Assembly: GCA_947165795.1 (NCBI GenBank)
Contig: CAMVBP010000001.1
Span: 1 to 49,271 of the forward strand
Reading direction: 5' to 3'
Length of the DNA: 49,271 nucleotides
Origin: an uncultured Treponema sp.
Lineage (GTDB): Bacteria > Spirochaetota > Spirochaetia > Treponematales > Treponemataceae
Below the pieces are notes generated by a model, which worked only from the letters and a program-made list of their open reading frames with translations, made no database searches and had not been told where the DNA came from. The translations under genes were made by a program, and so were the position numbers. Of this stretch, positions 42,786 through 49,271 are shown piece after piece. The first letter of the stretch is position 1; the number at the start of each line of letters is the position of its first letter.

Positions 42786-42833
42786 AAGCCTCTGCAACAA
42801 TTATAACTCTGCAATTATAATTCAGACAGGCTT
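42786..42833. promoter_or_regulatory. AT-rich repeats and stem upstream of the TraB-like gene
   Basis: CAATTATAA occurs twice in direct orientation (42798-42806 and 42812-42820). Read on the minus strand each gives a TATAAT, so tandem -10 boxes are possible. AAGCCT (42786-42791) and AGGCTT (42828-42833) enclose them as inverted arms, followed on the plus side by six Ts. The rest of the 178-bp gap (42770-42947) shows a TATAAT and AAGGA before the esterase gene. Confidence 0.4.
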
Positions 42834-42947
42834 ACATTTTTTGAACTCTTTAAAAAGTCTATCTTGTTTACCTGTAAATTGCAATAAGACAAAATTTATT
42901 TTGATTTTTGTCAATTATGAAATATCATATAATCAAAAGGAAAAATT

Positions 42948-44558
42948 ATGGAAAAAATGCCCGAAATTACTAAAACAGAGCGCGGTTCGTTCTGGAAAAA
43001 TACCTATAATACATTTGAAGCTCTGGTTTATGTTCCTGTAACCAAACTTAACGATAATGAACTTAATTATGGCTTTACAGCTCCTTTTATTCTGGTTTTT
43101 AATGAGAAATATCTGAATTTTGAAGAAGCTGCTGACTTTGCACACGAAAATAAACTTGAACAGCTTGCTGCTGATTTTGCGACCAGCGTTGTTTTTATCT
43201 TTCCTGTAAACAATTCCTGGGATTCTGCAAGCTCTGATATTCTTTCGGAAATAATTTCTAATTCAAAAATTCATCAGTATCATAAAGATGGCGTAATTAT
43301 TGCAAATAATGTTTTCCGCCACAGCATAGACGGATATTTTATACGCGGTGCAATTTTCAGAACACTGCTTTGCGGTTATGGAAAAGGAGCAGATTATATT
43401 GCACGAAACTGTATGCATCATTTTGAAGGTGACGGCTTATGGGGACGTTCAGATTTAGCTCCTGCAACCTGTGTATTAAATAAGCTTTCTGTTATGCCGG
43501 ACGTAAAACAGGATGATATCCCGGTAATTTCATATGGAAATTCAGAAGAAATTAACGAATATTTAAAAAAATCATGCAGATATTTTATTTCCCGCAAAAA
43601 TCCTGATTTTATTTCTGATTATTATAATTTTGCAAAACAGTTCCGCAGAATGACAGGCCCTCTTATAATTGATCAGGATTTAGAAAAAGACGGACTTGTT
43701 ATTGAACCTTCCGTTGCAGAGGTAAAAACGTCGGCAGATAACTGCGGAGATGATAAAGGAACCGAAACACATAAAATCGGTTATTTTGCATTTTATAACA
43801 AAAACCTGTTTGCAGATAATAAGAAAGTTCCTCTTGTTCTTGGCTTCCATGGAGGAGGAGACAGCTGCTTCTTTTTTGCTACAATGGCCGGCTGGGCAAA
43901 AATAGCTCACCGTCATAATTTTCTTTTAGTTACTGTAGAAAATCATTTAAATAGTACTGCAACAGAAATGATTGAACTTGTAGAAATTCTTAAGAAAAAA
44001 TACAGCATAGATTCAACAAGAATTTACGCAACAGGATTTTCTATGGGCGGCTGCAAAACCTGGGATTTAATTCAGGAATATCCAGAGCTTCTTGCCGCCG
44101 CTGCTCCAATGGATGCAACCTTTGACGTTGGCTTCAATGTTTACGGAAATCCCGTAGAAAAAGAAGGCGGCATTAATACTTCCATTCCTGTTCCGGTTTT
44201 TTACGCAGGAGGCGAAATAACTCCTTTACCGGAGCTTCCTTGCCAGGAGCAGAAATGTCTGAACAGAATGTCTTATGTGCTTAAACTGAATAATGCAGAC
44301 GCAGCAGATTATTACAGCAAAAATATAAAGCTTGAAGAAAAAGACTCCTGGAAAAATAAAATCTGGGGAATAGATGGCGATGAAGTAGAAACTTCTTATG
44401 ACGAAAGCCGTGATGCAACACTTACAATGCAGAAATTCCGTAGTAAAGACGGACGAATCTTAAGTATTTTTGCCAGCATAAGCGGCCAGGGACACGACTG
44501 TCGTGAGCATACCTGCGAACTCGCCTGGCAGTTTATGAGTAAATTTTCACGTACTTAA
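42948..44558 (+). CDS. Alpha/beta hydrolase (PHB depolymerase/esterase-like)
   Basis: This 536-residue protein lacks a signal peptide. The first ~285 residues are an unrecognised domain. The C-terminal alpha/beta hydrolase domain has LVLGFHGGGDSCFF (oxyanion), ATGFSMGGCKTWDL with the nucleophile Ser, and a late GQGHDCREHTCE with the likely catalytic His. It resembles PHB-depolymerase or feruloyl esterase-type enzymes. The substrate is unknown. AAGGA precedes the ATG. Its stop overlaps the convergent VanZ gene by 4 bp. Confidence 0.8.
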   Translation: MEKMPEITKTERGSFWKNTYNTFEALVYVPVTKLNDNELNYGFTAPFILVFNEKYLNFEEAADFAHENKLEQLAADFATSVVFIFPVNNSWDSASSDILSEIISNSKIHQYHKDGVIIANNVFRHSIDGYFIRGAIFRTLLCGYGKGADYIARNCMHHFEGDGLWGRSDLAPATCVLNKLSVMPDVKQDDIPVISYGNSEEINEYLKKSCRYFISRKNPDFISDYYNFAKQFRRMTGPLIIDQDLEKDGLVIEPSVAEVKTSADNCGDDKGTETHKIGYFAFYNKNLFADNKKVPLVLGFHGGGDSCFFFATMAGWAKIAHRHNFLLVTVENHLNSTATEMIELVEILKKKYSIDSTRIYATGFSMGGCKTWDLIQEYPELLAAAAPMDATFDVGFNVYGNPVEKEGGINTSIPVPVFYAGGEITPLPELPCQEQKCLNRMSYVLKLNNADAADYYSKNIKLEEKDSWKNKIWGIDGDEVETSYDESRDATLTMQKFRSKDGRILSIFASISGQGHDCREHTCELAWQFMSKFSRT

Positions 44559-45121
44559 TTTTTTGAATCCTTCTGCGGACTTGGTCTGAAAATATAATAA
44601 AGCAGCACACCAATAAAGACACCGATTGTATTCATTAATAAATCATCTACGTCTGTGCAGCGCTCGTAGAAGAATAATTGAGAAAGCTCTATAAATAAAG
44701 AAAAGCCAAAACCAGCAAGAAGAATTTTCCAGAGCTTATTCAATTCTTTAAAGCATACAGGCCATACAATTCCTACAGGAATGAACATGCAGATATTTCC
44801 AATTATGTTCATATGGCGTCCGGCATAAATATCATTTAAGTGAATAAACGGAACCAGATTTACGCGCAGAGGAATATTTTTTGCACTATTGAATTTTAAA
44901 GTTCCAATATGACCGTTTATATGATGCATAGGAAAATATACAATTCTTGCAATTACAATTATGCAGACATAAACCATAAGAAGCTTTAATTCGCGGCCAA
45001 GCATTTTTTTAACAGGAAGCTTTTCTTTGGATTTTTTATTTTTTATCCAGACAATTACTCGTGTTACAATCCAGAGAAATGTTATAAAAATGAAAGCTTG
45101 AAAAAAGGAAATCTCAAACAT
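44555..45121 (-). CDS. VanZ-family membrane protein
   Basis: This 188-residue protein has about five membrane helices. The VanZ-like core reads NLVPFIHLNDIYAGRHMNIIGNICMFIPVGIVWP, then FGFSLFIELSQLFFYERCTDVDDLLMNTIGVFIGVLLY. The conserved Asp-Asp-Asn pattern (DVDDLLMNT) is intact. VanZ proteins affect glycopeptide resistance or lipid metabolism in other bacteria, but the mechanism is unclear. I chose the ATG at 45121 because an AGGGGG site precedes it; an ATG at 45148 would add nine residues. It overlaps the upstream gene by 8 bp. Confidence 0.88.
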   Translation of the reverse strand: MFEISFFQAFIFITFLWIVTRVIVWIKNKKSKEKLPVKKMLGRELKLLMVYVCIIVIARIVYFPMHHINGHIGTLKFNSAKNIPLRVNLVPFIHLNDIYAGRHMNIIGNICMFIPVGIVWPVCFKELNKLWKILLAGFGFSLFIELSQLFFYERCTDVDDLLMNTIGVFIGVLLYYIFRPSPQKDSKN

Positions 45122-45809
45122 GGCGGCCCCCTGATTTTTTATTTGCAAACCAGAGAAGAATAGAAAAGAGCCATGTAATAAGCAGAATTAAAGGCATAAC
45201 AATCCATACACTTTGAATTCCGCCTTTTAAAAATCCATACCAGTCATAAGTATTAGATGTTTTTCCATTTTCTAAATGAAGCAGAATATTAGTAATATAA
45301 AAAACTGCATATATAAGCATTGGAATAATTCCGGTTAAAGTCTGAAGAAAAGTGATTCTCTCATTATTTCCGCTGTTTTTAAATTCAAAAAATATAAAAG
45401 AAATAATGCACAAAACCGGTGTAAAAAAATGCATGAAGAAATTTGAATTCACAAAATATGAAAAATATGATTTTCCGCCCGGCGCAAGAAAAAATGCAGT
45501 AACCATCATTGTAAGGGTTACGCCGGTTGTTGCGGCTAGCTTAAGAAATAAAAGTGCTTTTGGGAATTTTTGAATTTTGCCTTTAGAAATTTTTACCGCA
45601 AAAATAATGTAGATGAATGAAATAATGCCGGCGAATACATTTGAATCAACTGTGAAATATTTAAAAGCATGAAAATTTGTAGCTGTAAGAATTTTTACAT
45701 CACCCATAAATTCAAAACCGATAATTGTCGAAATTGTTGCAAATAATGTAAAAATTACAATTAATAAATTAAATACAAATGCAGCCTTCTGCTGTTTAAT
45801 TCCCCTCAT
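45114..45809 (-). CDS. Six-helix membrane protein (Pr6Pr/FAR-17a-like)
   Basis: This 231-residue protein has six predicted membrane helices. FKYFTVDSNVFAGI and FMHFFTPVLCIISFIFFEF match the style of the Pr6Pr/FAR-17a-AIG1-like group, whose eukaryotic relatives are lipid hydrolases. That link is tentative. GAGGTGATGA precedes the ATG. The promoter is an extended -10 (TGC-TATAAT). It is co-transcribed with vanZ, which it overlaps. Confidence 0.65.
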   Translation of the reverse strand: MRGIKQQKAAFVFNLLIVIFTLFATISTIIGFEFMGDVKILTATNFHAFKYFTVDSNVFAGIISFIYIIFAVKISKGKIQKFPKALLFLKLAATTGVTLTMMVTAFFLAPGGKSYFSYFVNSNFFMHFFTPVLCIISFIFFEFKNSGNNERITFLQTLTGIIPMLIYAVFYITNILLHLENGKTSNTYDWYGFLKGGIQSVWIVMPLILLITWLFSILLWFANKKSGGRHV

Positions 45810-45825
45810 TCATCACCTCGTTTAT

Positions 45826-45834
45826 ATTATAGCA
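45826..45834 (-). promoter_or_regulatory. Extended -10 of the six-helix protein/vanZ operon
   Basis: On the minus strand TGC-TATAAT is a perfect extended -10. A 16-nt leader with GAGG leads to the ATG at 45809. This shows that the same extended -10 also serves genes with a ribosome site. Confidence 0.65.
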
Positions 45835-45897
45835 TAAATAAAAAAATCTTTCTTGCAGGATTCTCTTTAGAATCTGTAAATTTATAAAGTTTTTTAC

Positions 45898-45903
45898 TAT
45901 ACT
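45898..45903 (+). promoter_or_regulatory. -10 of the patatin-like gene
   Basis: TATACT lies four bases before the first ATG (45908) and 16 before the in-frame ATG at 45920. The transcription start would fall at about 45910, inside or at the first codon, so the second ATG with its GGAAAG may be the real start. Confidence 0.45.
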
Positions 45904-45907
45904 TAAA

Positions 45908-46783
45908 ATGGAAAGTATTATGAATGAAAAAAATATTAAACGCGGGCTTGTTATGGAAGGCGGAGCCATGCGCGGAATGTTTACAGCCGGTATTTTAGAT
46001 GTTTTTATGGAAAACGGAATTTCTTTTGACGGCGCAATTGGAGTTTCGGCAGGTGCAACTTTTGGCTGTAATTTTAAGTCACGTCAGATAGGCCGCGCAA
46101 TCCGTTATAACAAACGTTTTGCTCATAACTGGCGTTATTGTTCAATTCGTTCGCTTATTTTTACCGGCGATCTTTACGGTGCAGATTTCTGTTACAATCA
46201 GCTTCCTAACAAACTTGATATTTATGATTTAGAAACCTACCGTTCAAATCCTATGGAATTTTATTGCGTTGCCTCTGATTGTGTTACAGGAAAACCTGTT
46301 TATAAAAAACTCGAAACCTGCGATGAAAAAGATCTTACCTGGATGCGCGCAAGTGCTTCTATGCCGCTTGTAAGCCGGGTTGTAGAAGTAGACGGTTACA
46401 AACTGCTTGATGGCGGAATGACAGATTCAATTCCATTAAAATATTTTGAAAGCATAGGCTATAACAAAAATGTTGTAATTTTAACTCAGCCAAGAAATTT
46501 TACGAAAAAAAATTCTTCGCTTATGGGCTTAATGAAAATTTTTCTTAGAAAATATCCGGAAATTGTAAAAGCAATGGGCAGACGTTCAGAAGTGTACAAT
46601 CAGGAAACACAGGAAATTTTTAAAAAGGCTGCCACCGGAGAAATATTTTTAATCTGCCCGGAACAGTCTCTTGGAATTAGCCGTACAGAAAATAATCCGG
46701 ATGAACTTCAGCGTGTGTATGATGAAGGACGCAGAACAGCACTTGCAAAGCTTGAAGAAATAAAAAAATTTTTAAATTCATAA
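45908..46783 (+). CDS. Patatin-like phospholipase
   Basis: This 291-residue protein (287 from the second ATG at 45920) has a patatin domain. The oxyanion Gly-rich motif is LVMEGGAMRGMFTAG, the nucleophile elbow GVSAG and the catalytic Asp in LLDGGMTDSIPL. It should be a cytosolic lipid acyl hydrolase with a Ser-Asp dyad; the closest bacterial type is YjjU/RssA-like. No signal peptide is present. The second ATG may be the true start given the promoter position. The fructosamine kinase gene follows after 21 bp. Confidence 0.92.
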   Translation: MESIMNEKNIKRGLVMEGGAMRGMFTAGILDVFMENGISFDGAIGVSAGATFGCNFKSRQIGRAIRYNKRFAHNWRYCSIRSLIFTGDLYGADFCYNQLPNKLDIYDLETYRSNPMEFYCVASDCVTGKPVYKKLETCDEKDLTWMRASASMPLVSRVVEVDGYKLLDGGMTDSIPLKYFESIGYNKNVVILTQPRNFTKKNSSLMGLMKIFLRKYPEIVKAMGRRSEVYNQETQEIFKKAATGEIFLICPEQSLGISRTENNPDELQRVYDEGRRTALAKLEEIKKFLNS

Positions 46784-46804
46784 CATTTACGGCAGGAAAA
46801 AATT

Positions 46805-47725
46805 ATGAAAAATTTTGTTGCACCACATTACACTTCTCTTGCAGAGGCTCTGGTTTCTTTATTTGGAAATTCAGTTGCAATAACAAACACAGACAGACTT
46901 TCCGGCGGAGATATTAACAAAGCTTATGGACTTACTTTAAATACCGGACACCATATTTTTATGAAGGCAAATTCTAAAGCTAATGCAGATTTCTTTACAA
47001 CAGAAGCCGCCGGGCTATCTGCAATAGCTTCTACAAAAACAATTAAAACACCGGAAATTCTTTGTTCCGGAACTGATAATGGAGAAGACGCAGGTTACAG
47101 CTTTTTATTATTAAAATTTATAGAAAGTGCAAAGCCGGAAAAAAATTACTGGCAGATATTTGGCCGCGAGCTTGCAGCCCTTCATAAGGCAGATACAAGT
47201 TCTATTTTAAACGAAAACAAATTCGGTTTTTTTCAGAATAATTTTATTGGAGCGCGAAATCAGGATAATACACCGTGCAAAAGCTGGATTTCTTTTTTTC
47301 GTGATTATCGTCTGGCTCCTCAGTTTAAATCTGCAGATAATTATTTTACAGATACAGACCGCGCAAATATTACAAAACTACTTGATCATCTGGATAATTT
47401 TTTAATTGAACCGGAAAAACCAAGTCTTCTTCATGGTGACCTTTGGAGCGGAAATGTTTTATGCGGCCCGGAAGGAAAAGCCATGCTTATAGATCCTGCT
47501 GTTTATATTGGACATGCAGAAGCAGATATTGCAATGACTGAACTTTTTGGCGGATTCCCAAAAGAATTTTATGAAGCTTATAAAAAAGAAAATCCTCTGG
47601 AACCGGGCTATGAAAACCGCCGCGACCTTTATAATTTGTATCAGCTTTTAAATCATCTGAATCTTTTTGGTCCGACTTATTTAAGCCCGGTTCTGAGTAT
47701 TATTGATGAATACGTAGGAAATTAA
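46805..47725 (+). CDS. Fructosamine kinase-family protein
   Basis: This 306-residue protein follows the fructosamine-3-kinase fold. LSGGDINKAYGLTL is the N-lobe, HIFMKAN holds the ATP-contacting Lys, LLHGDLWSGNVL is the catalytic loop with Asp, and LIDPAVYIGHAEADIAM the metal-binding Asp. The C-terminal YQLLNHLNLFG is typical. It phosphorylates ketosamines or ribulosamines so that glycated amines can be repaired. GGCAGGA precedes the ATG. Its 3' end overlaps the PNPOx-like gene by 4 bp. Confidence 0.92.
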   Translation: MKNFVAPHYTSLAEALVSLFGNSVAITNTDRLSGGDINKAYGLTLNTGHHIFMKANSKANADFFTTEAAGLSAIASTKTIKTPEILCSGTDNGEDAGYSFLLLKFIESAKPEKNYWQIFGRELAALHKADTSSILNENKFGFFQNNFIGARNQDNTPCKSWISFFRDYRLAPQFKSADNYFTDTDRANITKLLDHLDNFLIEPEKPSLLHGDLWSGNVLCGPEGKAMLIDPAVYIGHAEADIAMTELFGGFPKEFYEAYKKENPLEPGYENRRDLYNLYQLLNHLNLFGPTYLSPVLSIIDEYVGN

Positions 47726-48123
47726 AATTTTACAATTTTTGGTGCAGCGGCAAAGCTGGAAATTGTTGCTGTTGCATTCTTAAAATATAAAACTTCAGTA
47801 TTATCATCTGTGGCAGAATACATTCCCTTAAGGTCTGGATAAGCATTTAACATTGCTTCCTTTGGTTCAATTCTGTCATCGCGAACCAGTTCGCCTGCAA
47901 CACGACACCACTGACCGGTAGCACCGTCAAAACAGCAAAGCTCAACCTTTGGATTTTTTTGAATCTGTTTAGAAACATCTTTTACTTTTCCGGTCTGAAT
48001 ATAAAGCTTATCCTCAAAAATATTTATTGTTCCAAAAGGTCTTACACGCGGCTGGTTATCTGAATCAACTGTTGCAAGATAATAAGTGCCACATTTTTTA
48101 ATAAATTCATAAATTTCTTTCAT
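47722..48123 (-). CDS. Pyridoxamine 5'-phosphate oxidase-like flavin protein
   Basis: This 133-residue protein has the split-barrel flavin-binding fold: TYYLATVDSDNQPRVRPFGT, LYIQTGKVKDVSKQIQKNPKVELCCFD, and WCRVAGELVRDD. It is a short member of the PNPOx-like superfamily, not the full PdxH. Such proteins reduce or bind small molecules with FMN or F420. GGGAGAA precedes the ATG. It stands as a single gene, convergent with the fructosamine kinase. Confidence 0.88.
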   Translation of the reverse strand: MKEIYEFIKKCGTYYLATVDSDNQPRVRPFGTINIFEDKLYIQTGKVKDVSKQIQKNPKVELCCFDGATGQWCRVAGELVRDDRIEPKEAMLNAYPDLKGMYSATDDNTEVLYFKNATATISSFAAAPKIVKF

Positions 48124-48211
48124 ATGTTTCTCCCATTCCCGTGTTAATTACTGCAATCGAACATAAAAGCACTTTTGCAGTTTTGCCAACGGAAAAATCA
48201 AAGATATCAAA

Positions 48212-48283
48212 AAATTACAAAAATGTAATTTTTTATTACATTTATTGTTTTAATTATTGATTGCACATATATTCAGCAATCAA
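48212..48283. promoter_or_regulatory. Inverted repeats upstream of the Lcl-domain lipoprotein gene
   Basis: The 246-bp gap 48124-48369 is AT-rich. AAATTACA (48212-48219) pairs with TGTAATTT (48224-48231), and a further ATTACA follows. TTGATTGC (48257-48264) pairs with GCAATCAA (48276-48283) around 11 nt. A TATAAT lies closer to the gene, and AAGGAG precedes the ATG. The repeats may be operators or hairpins; their use is unknown. Confidence 0.4.
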
Positions 48284-48369
48284 AAAACATTATATACTTG
48301 CATTAAGAAAAATGCAAAAAACATTGAATAAACTATAATTTATGCGAAAACATCCTCAAGGAGAAACAT

Positions 48370-49158
48370 ATGAAAAAAATATTTTTCTTTTTATTTGCAG
48401 CTGTTATGACAGTAAGCTTTATTAGCTGTATAAATGAATATGAATTAACAATCGAAGAATGTTATGGACCAATAACCTATATTGGAACAAAAAAACCAAA
48501 TGAAACAAGAGCTGTTGGAGATATTGTTTTTACTGACGGAAGTGCTACACCGTATAGCGCTACTTTAACCCTTACTGATGATCAAAAAAATGCAGCTGTA
48601 GCTGTTATTTATAAGGTTGTTGGTACAGACAGTTACGGGGTTGGACTTGTACAAGCTTCTGACAAGACTTGGTGTTCAAGTTCTGCAAATGGTTTCAGCA
48701 AAATAGATGATATTATCTGTACACCAAGTGGAACTGCAGCAAACTATACTTTTGAGAGTAATGCCGATACAGATGGAAGTAATAACTTAGCAAAAATCGG
48801 CGAAGCAGGAGCTACTGATGATACAGGAAATGCCGCAAACTATCCTGCATTTTATTTTGCAATAAATTATAAAGAACAAGACTATAGCCATGTAAACGGA
48901 ACAAGATACGCAAGCGGCTGGTATTTACCGTCCGTTTCTGAATTATATGATATTTGGAGTAAAAAAAATGATGTTAATAATTCTCTTGCTAAATGTGGAG
49001 ACAATTGCAATTCATTGAGTAATTCCTCCTACTGGTCATCTTCTCAAGTTTCAAATTTAGATAATTCTGCTTATACACTTAGTTTTCAAAATGGAGAAAT
49101 AATTTCCTGCTCAAAAACTTCAACTGAAAATACAACCCGCTGTATCCGCCAATTCTAA
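48370..49158 (+). CDS. Lipoprotein with Lcl/DUF1566-type C-terminal domain
   Basis: This 262-residue protein has a lipoprotein signal (KKIFFFLFAAVMTVSFISC). Its C-terminal ~80 residues match the DUF1566/Lcl-type domain common in Treponema surface lipoproteins: YASGWYLPSVSELYDIW, then SSYWSSSQVSN, and the end TTRCIRQF. The fold is related to C-type lectin/formylglycine-enzyme domains and is often present in many divergent copies per genome. A binding role at the cell surface is likely, but the ligand is unknown. AAGGAG supports the start. A GC-rich repeat element starts soon after the stop. Confidence 0.82.
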   Translation: MKKIFFFLFAAVMTVSFISCINEYELTIEECYGPITYIGTKKPNETRAVGDIVFTDGSATPYSATLTLTDDQKNAAVAVIYKVVGTDSYGVGLVQASDKTWCSSSANGFSKIDDIICTPSGTAANYTFESNADTDGSNNLAKIGEAGATDDTGNAANYPAFYFAINYKEQDYSHVNGTRYASGWYLPSVSELYDIWSKKNDVNNSLAKCGDNCNSLSNSSYWSSSQVSNLDNSAYTLSFQNGEIISCSKTSTENTTRCIRQF

Positions 49159-49271
49159 ACTGTGCGCGGGTATGTAGTGCCGAACAGCGGTTGTTTCAAC
49201 AACCGCTGTGAGCCGACCGCAGGCGGCTTATTTTGCCGCCGAGGACGGTGAGGGTTACCGAAGCACGAAAC
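49159..49271 (-). repeat. GC-rich intergenic repeat element, copy 2 (runs off the window)
   Basis: This stretch is GC-rich and non-coding. CAGCGGTTGTT (49185-49195) and AACAACCGCTG (49198-49208) form a perfect 11-pair hairpin, and GGCGGC/GCCGCC (49222-49240) a second. Bases 49241-49263 match the element at 34852-34874 on the opposite strand (19 of 23). No T-tract follows the hairpins, so simple termination is unlikely. Confidence 0.55.

Noticed and set aside
49185..49208. Hairpin after the last gene as a rho-independent terminator
   Set aside because: The stem is strong but no T-tract follows. It fits better as part of the GC-rich repeat element.

Overview
The window looks like a chromosomal segment of an AT-rich spirochaete, most likely Treponema or a close relative. 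I infer this from the dnaA-dnaN-recF-dciA block, the mix of gene families (cyclophilin-FKBP fusion, LysM/acidic-repeat membrane protein, Lcl-type lipoprotein, FeoB with its Cys-rich partner), relaxed lipoboxes and low GC. No rRNA, tRNA, CRISPR array, insertion sequence or prophage was recognised. No gap between genes exceeds about 250 bp.

Layout. 1-1793: iron uptake end piece (3' end of feoB, a FeoB-associated Cys-rich peptide, a DtxR/MntR-type regulator). 1797-3593: a c-di-GMP phosphodiesterase on the opposite strand. 3736-7810: plus-strand accessory genes (PadR regulator with a striking double-palindrome operator, alpha/beta hydrolase, YcxB-like protein, TIM-barrel epimerase, propeller-like protein). 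7800-20558: a long minus-strand block reading from dnaA through dnaN, recF, dciA, rpmH, rnpA, yidD, yidC and jag to an immunophilin, proC, a DUF763 gene and a ydcF-like gene. 20728-31152: a long plus-strand block with trxB, a GH3 N-acetylglucosaminidase, a membrane LysM protein, a lytic transglycosylase, a cation/proton antiporter, an Nfu protein, a SlyD-like PPIase and ddl. The strand switch at dnaA, with genes running away on both sides, marks the probable replication origin at about 20559-20727. 31157-34750: minus-strand aroK, DTW-domain enzyme, a PAQR-like membrane protein, an RlmB-type methyltransferase and a YchJ protein. 34970-38933: plus-strand ModF-like ABC ATPase, GH18 protein and lipid kinase. 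38948-42769: minus-strand trkH, trkA and a TraB/GumN lipoprotein. 42948-49158: mixed accessory genes (esterase, VanZ, six-helix membrane protein, patatin, fructosamine kinase, PNPOx-like protein, Lcl-domain lipoprotein).

How genes work together. Cell-wall functions cluster beside the origin: muropeptide hydrolase (GH3), lytic transglycosylase, a peptidoglycan-binding LysM anchor and Ddl. The LysM protein is the most unusual gene here. Its first ~105 residues resemble the Hsp70/DnaK substrate-binding beta-domain without the ATPase, followed by ~14 acidic-Phe repeats, one membrane helix and a periplasmic LysM domain. It could couple a cytoplasmic client-binding module to the wall.

Two genome-style features stand out. 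About ten genes that begin a transcription unit have a -10 box only 4-7 nt before the ATG and no Shine-Dalgarno sequence, so they are probably leaderless. All six convergent gene pairs meet within 14 nt or overlap, with no terminator between them.
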